Assembly: GCA_964468725.1 (NCBI GenBank)
Contig: CAYXVU010000276.1
Location: 1 to 7,481 of the forward strand
Direction: 5' to 3'
Length of the DNA stretch: 7,481 nt
DNA from: CAYXVU01 sp964468725
Lineage (GTDB): Bacteria > Acidobacteriota > Blastocatellia > UBA7656
Positions 1-6,146 of the stretch are shown piece after piece (position 1 is the stretch's first letter; each line of letters opens with the position of its first letter). The position numbers were made by a program, and so were the translations under genes. The notes beneath the pieces are model-generated. The model did not search any database. It saw nothing but the letters and a program-made list of their open reading frames with translations, and was not told the DNA's origin.

Positions 1-890
1 CGACTAATCAGTTCCATTTTGGCTACCGCTTCTTGTACCTTCGACTCGTCTCCGTCCCTAAGGCCTTCCTCGTAAATACGGGGTAATTTGTTCAAACTAT
101 GATCAATCAGCGTCTCGGATTGATCCCGCACAATCGCTTCGGCTTCTTCAATTCGCTGCTCAGCAAAGGCGCTATCAAACTGCTGGATTGCCCGGTCTTC
201 GAGTTCCCGTAAGGGAACCCACCTCTCCGCCTTCTCTCGGCGTTGCTCAATTTCGGCTCGCCACCCGGCATCCGGCTCCATTTGCAACTGCTCTTCGAAC
301 GCCTCTCTGGCTGCCCCCTTTAGATACAGCCGTTCGTAACACAAGGCGCGATTGAATCGGGCTTCGGGCAATTGCGAATTGAGCGCCAGAGCCCGGTCAA
401 ACTCCTCAAGCGCATCTTCAATCTTCTCGGCTTGCAGCAGACAGACGCCGAGATCGTTATACCATTCCGCTCGCTCTTGTCGCTCTAACAATAAACGGAG
501 TTTGCGGATGGCCTTCTGCGGCTCGTTGATCAACAGCAGACTGCGTGCCGCGGCATGCTCATTTTCGTCGGTCGGATGATCAAGCGCTTCGGAGGTGATG
601 AGGCGAGTTGCCTCCTGAACCGATTTAAGTCGAGCGGCCTCCTCTTGGCTCAGTAACGAATCAAGCGGCGCTGCCGGGAAGCCGCCCGTCAGGCGCGGCT
701 CCAATAATCTGACGGTCTGCGAAGCCTGCAACAATAGCTGCATGCCACGTCGAATAGGTGGGTCTTGAAAGATCGAACAGCTCGTTAAAAAAGAGGCGCA
801 AAGCGACAAAGTGAGAAGACCAACTATCACCTGTACCAGCTTGGCAGAAGCCTGCCAGCCAAAACCTGAACGTCGTACACCTGTAACCAC
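1..890 (-). CDS. TPR-containing lipoprotein, partial (C-terminus beyond the left edge)
   Basis: An open frame runs from GTG at 890 down to base 1 without a stop, giving 296 complete codons. The GTG start is chosen because a perfect AAGGAGG (903-897) lies 6 nt upstream and an in-frame stop lies further upstream. The N-terminus is a lipoprotein signal: a basic n-region, a hydrophobic stretch at about residues 18-34, then the lipobox LTSC with Cys38 as the lipidation site. The mature protein is therefore probably membrane-anchored and outside the cytoplasm. Residues 110-210 hold degenerate TPR helices, clearest at 142-175 (AEWYNDLGVCLLQAEKIEDA, then a second helix) and 176-208. The rest is highly charged and helical. 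The segment RLLEPRLTGGF (61-71) followed by these TPRs resembles the N-terminal half of TPR proteins that end in a CHAT caspase-like peptidase. That is from memory, and no CHAT domain lies in the window. It is transcribed divergently from the phosphatase. The lipoprotein and TPR calls are firm; the function is not known. Confidence 0.88.
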   Translation of the reverse strand, partial: MVTGVRRSGFGWQASAKLVQVIVGLLTLSLCASFLTSCSIFQDPPIRRGMQLLLQASQTVRLLEPRLTGGFPAAPLDSLLSQEEAARLKSVQEATRLITSEALDHPTDENEHAAARSLLLINEPQKAIRKLRLLLERQERAEWYNDLGVCLLQAEKIEDALEEFDRALALNSQLPEARFNRALCYERLYLKGAAREAFEEQLQMEPDAGWRAEIEQRREKAERWVPLRELEDRAIQQFDSAFAEQRIEEAEAIVRDQSETLIDHSLNKLPRIYEEGLRDGDESKVQEAVAKMELIS

Positions 891-896
891 TGATCC

Positions 897-903
897 CCTC
901 CTT
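897..903 (-). promoter_or_regulatory. Ribosome binding site deciding the GTG start
   Basis: AAGGAGG on the minus strand is a full anti-16S complement, 6 nt before GTG at 890-888. The resulting product begins with a complete lipoprotein signal peptide, whereas a start at the next in-frame ATG (residue 50) would remove it. This supports GTG as the true start. Confidence 0.8.
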
Positions 904-921
904 GCGCCGGTGAAGAGCTTC

Positions 922-930
922 CTTATATCA
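922..930 (-). promoter_or_regulatory. Extended -10 promoter of the TPR lipoprotein gene
   Basis: Read on the minus strand, TGATATAAG is a TGn-TATAAG extended -10 element with five of six consensus bases in the hexamer. It would start transcription around 915, leaving about 25 nt of leader that contains the AAGGAGG ribosome binding site. No good -35 is visible at 16-18 nt, as is common for extended -10 promoters. Prediction from sequence only. Confidence 0.5.
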
Positions 931-981
931 TAGCCCCTCGGTTTCGCTCTAGCCTAACTTTCCATCGGCGGGCAGATGCGG

Positions 982-1010
982 TTGACACTCTCTGCGCAGT
1001 GAATTACGGT
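982..1010 (+). promoter_or_regulatory. Sigma70-like promoter of the phosphatase gene
   Basis: A perfect -35 TTGACA (982-987) is followed after a 17-nt spacer by TACGGT (1005-1010). The -10 is weak but keeps the key first T, second A and last T. Transcription would start near 1017, giving a leader of about 23 nt before ATG 1040. This argues against translation starting at the upstream in-frame TTG at 1010, which would lie inside the -10 element. Confidence 0.5.
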
Positions 1011-1039
1011 TGTTTCCTACCACAAATCAGGAATCCAAT

Positions 1040-2770
1040 ATGCGAAAACTCAACCCCCGCAGTTTGCTTGCCGCGCTCCTCCTCTTCGGTTTGCTGCTAA
1101 CCGAACTCCCCGTTCAAGCACAACCATCGAGGAATTCAACAAACCGAATCACCAACTCTTCTGCAACGCCCTCCGGCACTCTGCGCCTGCGGCCACCCAA
1201 ACTCGTCGTGCTGCTGGTCGTTGATCAGTTTCGCTACGATTTTCTTGAGCGCTTCGCAGACCTCTTCTCGGCTGGCGGCTTTCGCAGGTTGATGAAAGAC
1301 GGAGCGTTGTTCACCAATGCCAATTACGAATATCTCCCTACTTATACGGCTCCCGGTCACGCTGCCATTGCCACTGGTTCTGTGCCCGCTTACAACGGCA
1401 TCGTTGGCAATCTCTGGTTTGATCGCGAAGCCAACAAGATGCGCGTCATGGTTTCAGACGACAACGCCCGGCTGGTAACCGGGAAAGGGGTGCGAGAAAC
1501 GCCCGGATCCTTCAGTCCGCGCATTCTCATCGGCACGACCATTAGCGATCAGCTTCGTTTGGCCAACAGCTTCCAATCCAAAGTCGTCTCCCTCTCCTTC
1601 AAAGACCGCTCGGCCATCTTGTCCGGCGGCCAGCGCCCCAATAGCGTCTATTGGTTCAGCGCTTCAACGGGCGAATTTGTCACCAGCGATTACTACACCA
1701 AAGAGTTGCCCGCTTGGGTCAAGCAGTTTAATGACAAGCAAAAGCCCGATCAATACTTCGGAGCCAAGTGGGAGCGTTCGCTACCTGCCGAAGCCTATGC
1801 ACGCGCGCAAACGACCAACCTCGCGCTGCAACGCTCATCGGTTGGCAACCAATTCCCCTACACGGTAACCGGCGGCGAAACGGCTCCCGGCGCGCGGTTT
1901 TACGATGCCTTTCAATTCACCCCTTTCGGCTCCGAGCATCTGGCCAATTTTGCGAAAGCGGCCATTGAGAACGAGGAACTTGGCAAAGATAACTACCCGG
2001 ACCTTCTCTCGGTCAGTTTTTCGTCGCCTGACCTCACAGGCCATGCCTTCGGCCCCGATAGTCAAGAAGTGCTGGATGTCTACTGTCGCCTCGATAAAAC
2101 CCTCGCTGACTTCCTGCTCTATTTAGACAAGAAAGTCGGGTTGGCCAATACCCTCATCGCCGTGTCGGGCGATCACGGGGTTTGCCCTGTGCCGGAGTAT
2201 CTGACTCAGCTTGGGCTTGATGCGGCGCGGCTATCAGATAAACCGATCCGTGAAGCCGTCAATCAAGCGCTCGCCGAACGCTTCAATGATGACAAATTGG
2301 TTCAAGCCTTCGTCAACGACCAGTTCTATCTGGATCGCAAGCGCATGGCCGATAAACGTCTGCCGGTTTCCGAAGTCGAGCGCGTAGTCGGCGAAGCGGC
2401 GCTCACCATTCCGGGCATTGTGCGCTACTTTACACGCACGCAAATTTTGGATGGACGCCTGCCCAACGATCCCATTGCCCGGCGCGTTGCAGGCGGCTTT
2501 CATCGTCAACGTTCCGGCGATGTATGGCTGATTACCAAACCCTTCTCTTTTATTGCAGAGGGCGCATTGGCAACAACGCACGGCTCGCCTTACAACTATG
2601 ACACGCACGTGCCGATCATCCTGTTCGGCGCGCAGGTGCGGCGCGGGCGCTATCACATCGAATGTTCGCCTTCGGACATTGCCCCGACGCTGGCGGCGAT
2701 GCTGGGCATCGAAATGCCCAATCTCCGCACCGGGCGCGTATTGGCCGAAGCGCTAGTCGAGAGCAAATAG
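1040..2770 (+). CDS. pafA: Exported PafA-type alkaline phosphatase (alkaline phosphatase superfamily)
   Basis: This is a 576-residue zinc-dependent phosphomonoesterase that releases phosphate from organic phosphate esters outside the cytoplasm. ATG 1040 is preferred over an in-frame TTG at 1010: AGGA (1029-1032) lies 7 nt upstream, and a signal peptide starts right there (basic MRK, hydrophobic 9-20, predicted cleavage after VQA, residue 27). Visible active-site residues are Asp62 in VVDQFRYD, the Thr103 nucleophile in YTAPGHA, Asn124 in GNLWFD, Lys188 and Arg190 in SFKDRS, Asp331 and His335 in SPDLTGH, Asp378-His379 in SGDHG, and His514 in THGSPYNYD. These match the set I recall for PafA (D38, T79, N100, K162, R164, D305, H309, D352, H353, H486) with nearly identical spacing. 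The Lys/Arg pair favours monoesterase rather than diesterase activity. It is probably co-transcribed with the TPR gene 36 nt downstream. The superfamily call is very secure and the PafA subtype strong; the symbol rests on motif matching alone. Confidence 0.93.
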   Translation: MRKLNPRSLLAALLLFGLLLTELPVQAQPSRNSTNRITNSSATPSGTLRLRPPKLVVLLVVDQFRYDFLERFADLFSAGGFRRLMKDGALFTNANYEYLPTYTAPGHAAIATGSVPAYNGIVGNLWFDREANKMRVMVSDDNARLVTGKGVRETPGSFSPRILIGTTISDQLRLANSFQSKVVSLSFKDRSAILSGGQRPNSVYWFSASTGEFVTSDYYTKELPAWVKQFNDKQKPDQYFGAKWERSLPAEAYARAQTTNLALQRSSVGNQFPYTVTGGETAPGARFYDAFQFTPFGSEHLANFAKAAIENEELGKDNYPDLLSVSFSSPDLTGHAFGPDSQEVLDVYCRLDKTLADFLLYLDKKVGLANTLIAVSGDHGVCPVPEYLTQLGLDAARLSDKPIREAVNQALAERFNDDKLVQAFVNDQFYLDRKRMADKRLPVSEVERVVGEAALTIPGIVRYFTRTQILDGRLPNDPIARRVAGGFHRQRSGDVWLITKPFSFIAEGALATTHGSPYNYDTHVPIILFGAQVRRGRYHIECSPSDIAPTLAAMLGIEMPNLRTGRVLAEALVESK

Positions 2771-2806
2771 TTGTATCGCTCCGAGATTTGTTTAGGAAAT
2801 TGAGAC

Positions 2807-5002
2807 ATGATTCAGGCAGTTTGCACTTCACCTTCTAACGCATATTCGGCATGGCTGAAAGGCCACCTCCCCCAAGGGACTATGGCATTGGCCCTTTTTT
2901 TCGTCATCGCCGCAAACCTTCCGCCAATCGGCGCAACTTCTGCTCAAGGAAGACCGCGCCGCGTCACGGAACCAACTAAAAAACCGAAGCCCCAGTCGAA
3001 AAAGCCCGCACCATCGAAATCCAACGGACAAAAACCAGCGCCCGCAAAAACCGAGCCTTTGCTCTCGCCCGCCGAGACGTTGGCGCAAGCGCGTGCTGCC
3101 GAAAACCAGAATGACCGGATCAAACTGCTGGAAAAGTTCCTGGTCGCCCATCGCGGCTCCGAACAAGAGGCCGAAGCCAGAGACTTGCTGATTCGTGAAT
3201 ACACTTTGCGCGCCGAGCAGCACTTGCGCGAAGGCAGCCCGCAGCTTGCTGCTAAAGATTTTCAATCGACTTTTCGCTTGCTCCCGTCGCCGATCACCGA
3301 CCGGCTGTTTGGCCAGTTTGTGTTTCCCATGCCAGTGGCGATGAGCGCCTTTGGCTTTCGCGGCGAGTCGGTTGATCTGATGCGTTCGTTTGAAAGCCGT
3401 TTTGCCGATGATCCGAATCGGCTGATTCAGATCGGTTTCTTCTACATTCAAATCGAAGCGCCGCTGGAAGCCATTCGCGTACTCGAAGGCGTTGTGCAAA
3501 AGACGCCGGACGATCATCGAGCGCACAATGCTTTAGGCAACGCCTATCTCATCAGCTTGCGACTTGATGATGCAGAGGTCGAATACCGGCGCGCCCTGGA
3601 AATCAATCCGCGCGACGAGTTTGCCAATCTCAGTTATGCCAACCTGCTGCGCGGCATGGGCGACTACACGAAAGCGGTCGCTTACTACCGCAAGCAGATT
3701 GCCATCAAAGCGGACGACCCGGAAGCGCAGGGCGGACTGGCCATCTCGTTCATCGCGCTCGGACGCGATGAAGAAGCGGAAGCGGCATCCGCGCGCGCTC
3801 TCGAACTCGACCCCAACAACTATCACTTCCTCGTCCAACTCGCTTACTACTATTCAGCGCGCAAGCAAGCACAATTGGCCCGCCCATTGATCGAACGCGC
3901 TTTGCGCATCGAACCGCGTTATGCATGGTCGCACATTGTCAAAGCCAATATTGATCTATTGGACGGCAAACATGGAGACGCGCTTTCTACGCTGATCGCG
4001 GCGCGCAGTTTGGCTTCCTTTCCGACCCTCAGTTTCGAACTCGTCAAAACGTTGATGGCGCTCGACGGTTACGACCAAGCTTGGGAAATCATGGGCAGCA
4101 CCCTGCAAATCAACGATCAAGGCGAATATTCCACCATGCTGGGCGGCGTGTTGCAGGCGCGCTCTCCGCGATTAGACCTGTTACTGGAACGCGAGCGCCG
4201 CGCCTCGCTTTTTATTCATGAACAGCCAACTACAGCCTTACAGTTCCGACTGGCAGAGGCGCTCGGACGAATTCAGCACTTTGTCAACGTCGTCGCCGAA
4301 GCCAAATACCCGCCCGCCAAACCGAAACCCGAAAAGCGCGGCGCAAAAGCGAAAGCGACCAAGCCGCAGGCCGAAGACTTAACCGCCGTCTCGCGCCCGC
4401 GTCGGCTGTTGCCTGCCGAAGAGAATTCCGGCGAGTTGTCTGCCGGTGCGGATGCCAACCTGACCGGGATGCCCGAACTGCTGCAAGCCATCACCACCTT
4501 CACCACCCTCGATGACGGTCGGCAACCCTTTCGCATGGTTTGGGTGGCGCGCCAACTAGCCGAAAAGGGGATCGCCTTCGACGCGGCGGAACAACTGGCG
4601 CGGCGCGCGCTGGCATTGGCCGAAGCGGCGACGGAACCGGACGGTTCAATGCGCGATGCGCCGCTGCTTGACCGCGAAGGCCGACGTTTGGTCTTTTTGG
4701 GGCGCGTCTACGATGTGCTCGGTTGGGTGTTGCTGAAGAAGGGCAACATCCGCGCGGCAATGGATAGCCTCATCAAATCCGTGCAGAGTTACCCTCCGAG
4801 CCTCGAAGCTAAAGGGGCATTATGGCGGCTGGCGGTCGCAACCGAAGAGGCAGGCGATTTACAAAATGCCCTTGAAACCTATATTGCCGCCTACGACCCG
4901 AATGCGCCAACCGCAACCGCACGCCGCGTGCAGATCGAGACGCTTTATAAAAAGCTCAACGGTTCCCTCACCGGGCTGGAAGACAAACTGCAAAAGAAGT
5001 GA
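2807..5002 (+). CDS. Large exported tetratricopeptide-repeat protein
   Basis: This is a 731-residue TPR protein, probably a periplasmic or outer-surface scaffold; its partner is unknown. It starts at ATG 2807 with AGGA (2794-2797) 9 nt upstream. The n-region is unusually long before a hydrophobic segment at 26-45, with predicted Sec cleavage after ATSA (residue 46). A Lys/Pro-rich linker follows (52-82). Residues 86-170 are helical. Consecutive TPR units run at about 203-236, 237-270, 271-304, 305-338 and 339-372, with the typical ALGNAYL, A..Y.RALEINP and ALELDPNN signatures. Further degenerate helices reach about 495. A second Lys/Ala/Pro-rich linker (502-520) leads to a C-terminal block with more TPRs at about 632-699. 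I see no enzymatic domain. The 36-nt gap to the phosphatase gene suggests one operon. The start at ATG 2882 is less likely because its purine-rich site lies only 2 nt away, but it would also leave a signal peptide. Confidence 0.9.
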   Translation: MIQAVCTSPSNAYSAWLKGHLPQGTMALALFFVIAANLPPIGATSAQGRPRRVTEPTKKPKPQSKKPAPSKSNGQKPAPAKTEPLLSPAETLAQARAAENQNDRIKLLEKFLVAHRGSEQEAEARDLLIREYTLRAEQHLREGSPQLAAKDFQSTFRLLPSPITDRLFGQFVFPMPVAMSAFGFRGESVDLMRSFESRFADDPNRLIQIGFFYIQIEAPLEAIRVLEGVVQKTPDDHRAHNALGNAYLISLRLDDAEVEYRRALEINPRDEFANLSYANLLRGMGDYTKAVAYYRKQIAIKADDPEAQGGLAISFIALGRDEEAEAASARALELDPNNYHFLVQLAYYYSARKQAQLARPLIERALRIEPRYAWSHIVKANIDLLDGKHGDALSTLIAARSLASFPTLSFELVKTLMALDGYDQAWEIMGSTLQINDQGEYSTMLGGVLQARSPRLDLLLERERRASLFIHEQPTTALQFRLAEALGRIQHFVNVVAEAKYPPAKPKPEKRGAKAKATKPQAEDLTAVSRPRRLLPAEENSGELSAGADANLTGMPELLQAITTFTTLDDGRQPFRMVWVARQLAEKGIAFDAAEQLARRALALAEAATEPDGSMRDAPLLDREGRRLVFLGRVYDVLGWVLLKKGNIRAAMDSLIKSVQSYPPSLEAKGALWRLAVATEEAGDLQNALETYIAAYDPNAPTATARRVQIETLYKKLNGSLTGLEDKLQKK

Positions 5003-5060
5003 CACGGGATGGGTGACCAGTCAGAACGAAGCGGTAACCAAGACGATTGATAGCGGAATC

Positions 5061-5095
5061 AAGAATCGAGCCAATCGGCTTGCCGTAATTCTTTT
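5061..5095 (+). terminator. Possible weak terminator after the TPR gene
   Basis: AAGAAT (5061-5066) can pair with ATTCTT (5088-5093), and CGAGCC (5067-5072) with GGCTTG (5077-5082), around a 4-nt loop. A 5-nt bulge interrupts the stem, and a short T run (5092-5095) overlaps its end. The stem is imperfect and the T tract short, so termination may be partial and truB could be reached by read-through. Confidence 0.3.
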
Positions 5096-5125
5096 GCCCT
5101 TCATTGGTTATCATTACCAGCGACC

Positions 5126-5153
5126 TTTCACTCATCACTTTTCACTCGTCACT
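5126..5153 (+). repeat. Heptanucleotide tandem repeat, four copies, abutting the truB start
   Basis: Four consecutive 7-nt units read TTTCACT, CATCACT, TTTCACT and CGTCACT. This can also be seen as a 14-nt unit repeated twice with a single A/G difference (5126-5139 and 5140-5153). The array ends 5 nt before ATG 5159, so it fills the place where a Shine-Dalgarno would be expected and makes the region pyrimidine-rich. It is a short tandemly repeated repetitive sequence; copy-number change could alter truB translation. Confidence 0.75.
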
Positions 5154-5158
5154 CTTTT

Positions 5159-6106
5159 ATGAATGGGACGCTCATCATTGATAAACCGGCAGGACTAACC
5201 TCCCACGATGTCGTCGCTCTGGTTCGCCGCGCCGCGCATACCCGCAAAGTCGGGCACGCGGGTACTCTTGACCCCTTCGCTACGGGCGTGTTGGTCGTCT
5301 GCATTGGTCAAGCTACGCGGCTGGTGCGATTTCTGGTCGGGCTCGACAAAGAATATCTTGCCACCCTGCGTTGTGGCTATGCGACCGACACGCAAGACCT
5401 GACCGGCAAACAAATCTCACCTCTGCAATCATCCAAAGGATTGAGTCTCGAAGCGGTGCAGGATGTGTTGAAGCATTTCGAAGGCCCTCAACACCAACTC
5501 CCACCTATGTATTCTGCCAAGAAGATCGGCGGCGAACGGCTACACCGGTTAGCGCGCGCCGGACGCGAAGTGGAACGCAAGCCGGTGCCGATCACCATCT
5601 ATGAAATGCGATTAATGGGGCATGGGTTAGAGCCATTGCGAGAAAATTCTGACGGCACTTGTGACGTGCTTGTCCGTGTGCGTTGCTCATCCGGCACTTA
5701 TGTTCGAACGCTGGCGCACGATTTCGGTGAGCGACTTGGGTGCGGCGCGCATTTGGCGGCACTGCGTCGCACGGCGGTCGGACAGTTCAGCATAGATCAG
5801 GCCGTGACGTTGGAAACTGTCGAGCAGCTTGGCCATCAAGAGACACTCTCGACGCTGCTGCTGCCGTTGTCAGTCGCGGTGGCTCATCTGCCGGAGCAAC
5901 GGCTGACGACCGCTGAGGTCATCGCCGTGTCGCATGGAAAAGCCATAGCAACGCGATTCGAGGGCACTATTGGCAATCAGCCTTTGACTCTCCGCCTCAG
6001 CAACGCGAGCGGCGAGTTAGTGGCGATTGGCGAATATGAGCCGCTCGCAAAAATGCTACGCCCTCGCATCGTGCTGAATGCGGATAGCGGTGCAGGGCTA
6101 GCCTGA
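5159..6106 (+). CDS. truB: tRNA pseudouridine(55) synthase TruB
   Basis: TruB isomerises uridine 55 in the T-loop of elongator tRNAs to pseudouridine and can act as a tRNA folding chaperone in the cytoplasm. The 315-residue product is close to the usual bacterial length. It begins with the family's N-terminal signature (MNGTLIIDKPAGLTSHDVV), so ATG 5159 must be the start; no other start codon lies between it and the upstream in-frame stop at 5051. The catalytic motif GHAGTLDPFATGVL carries Asp38. Other family motifs are KEY (Tyr66), QLPPMYSAKKIGGERLHRLAR (split at 113-133) and CSSGTYVRTLAHDFG (176-190, Arg183). A PUA-like C-terminal RNA-binding domain covers about 245-305. No Shine-Dalgarno is visible; the upstream bases are a pyrimidine-rich heptamer repeat. 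The gene is not next to infB, rbfA, rpsO or ribF here, as it often is elsewhere. Confidence 0.97.
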   Translation: MNGTLIIDKPAGLTSHDVVALVRRAAHTRKVGHAGTLDPFATGVLVVCIGQATRLVRFLVGLDKEYLATLRCGYATDTQDLTGKQISPLQSSKGLSLEAVQDVLKHFEGPQHQLPPMYSAKKIGGERLHRLARAGREVERKPVPITIYEMRLMGHGLEPLRENSDGTCDVLVRVRCSSGTYVRTLAHDFGERLGCGAHLAALRRTAVGQFSIDQAVTLETVEQLGHQETLSTLLLPLSVAVAHLPEQRLTTAEVIAVSHGKAIATRFEGTIGNQPLTLRLSNASGELVAIGEYEPLAKMLRPRIVLNADSGAGLA

Positions 6107-6131
6107 CAATCACAGGCGTTATTGCGTGCTG

Positions 6132-6140
6132 TGCTATAAT
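6132..6140 (+). promoter_or_regulatory. Extended -10 promoter driving prkA
   Basis: TGCTATAAT is a perfect TGn-TATAAT extended -10 element. It lies 26 nt after the truB stop and about 290 nt before the prkA start. Transcription would begin near 6147. No consensus -35 is present at 16-18 nt. Two dyads surround it: CACAG (6111-6115) with CTGTG (6129-6133), and GCTAT (6133-6137) with ATAGC (6151-6155), each with a 13-nt spacer. These are possible protein binding sites. Confidence 0.6.
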
Positions 6141-6146
6141 GCTGGC

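Noticed and set aside
1010..1039. TTG at 1010 as the phosphatase start, ten codons upstream of ATG 1040
   Set aside because: It overlaps the predicted -10 element, has no ribosome binding site, and adds residues in front of an otherwise normal signal peptide that begins at ATG 1040.
2828..3526. 232-codon antisense open frame within the TPR gene
   Set aside because: It lies wholly opposite a well-supported gene, has Arg/Phe/Gly-rich shadow composition, no recognisable domain and no ribosome binding site that I could see.
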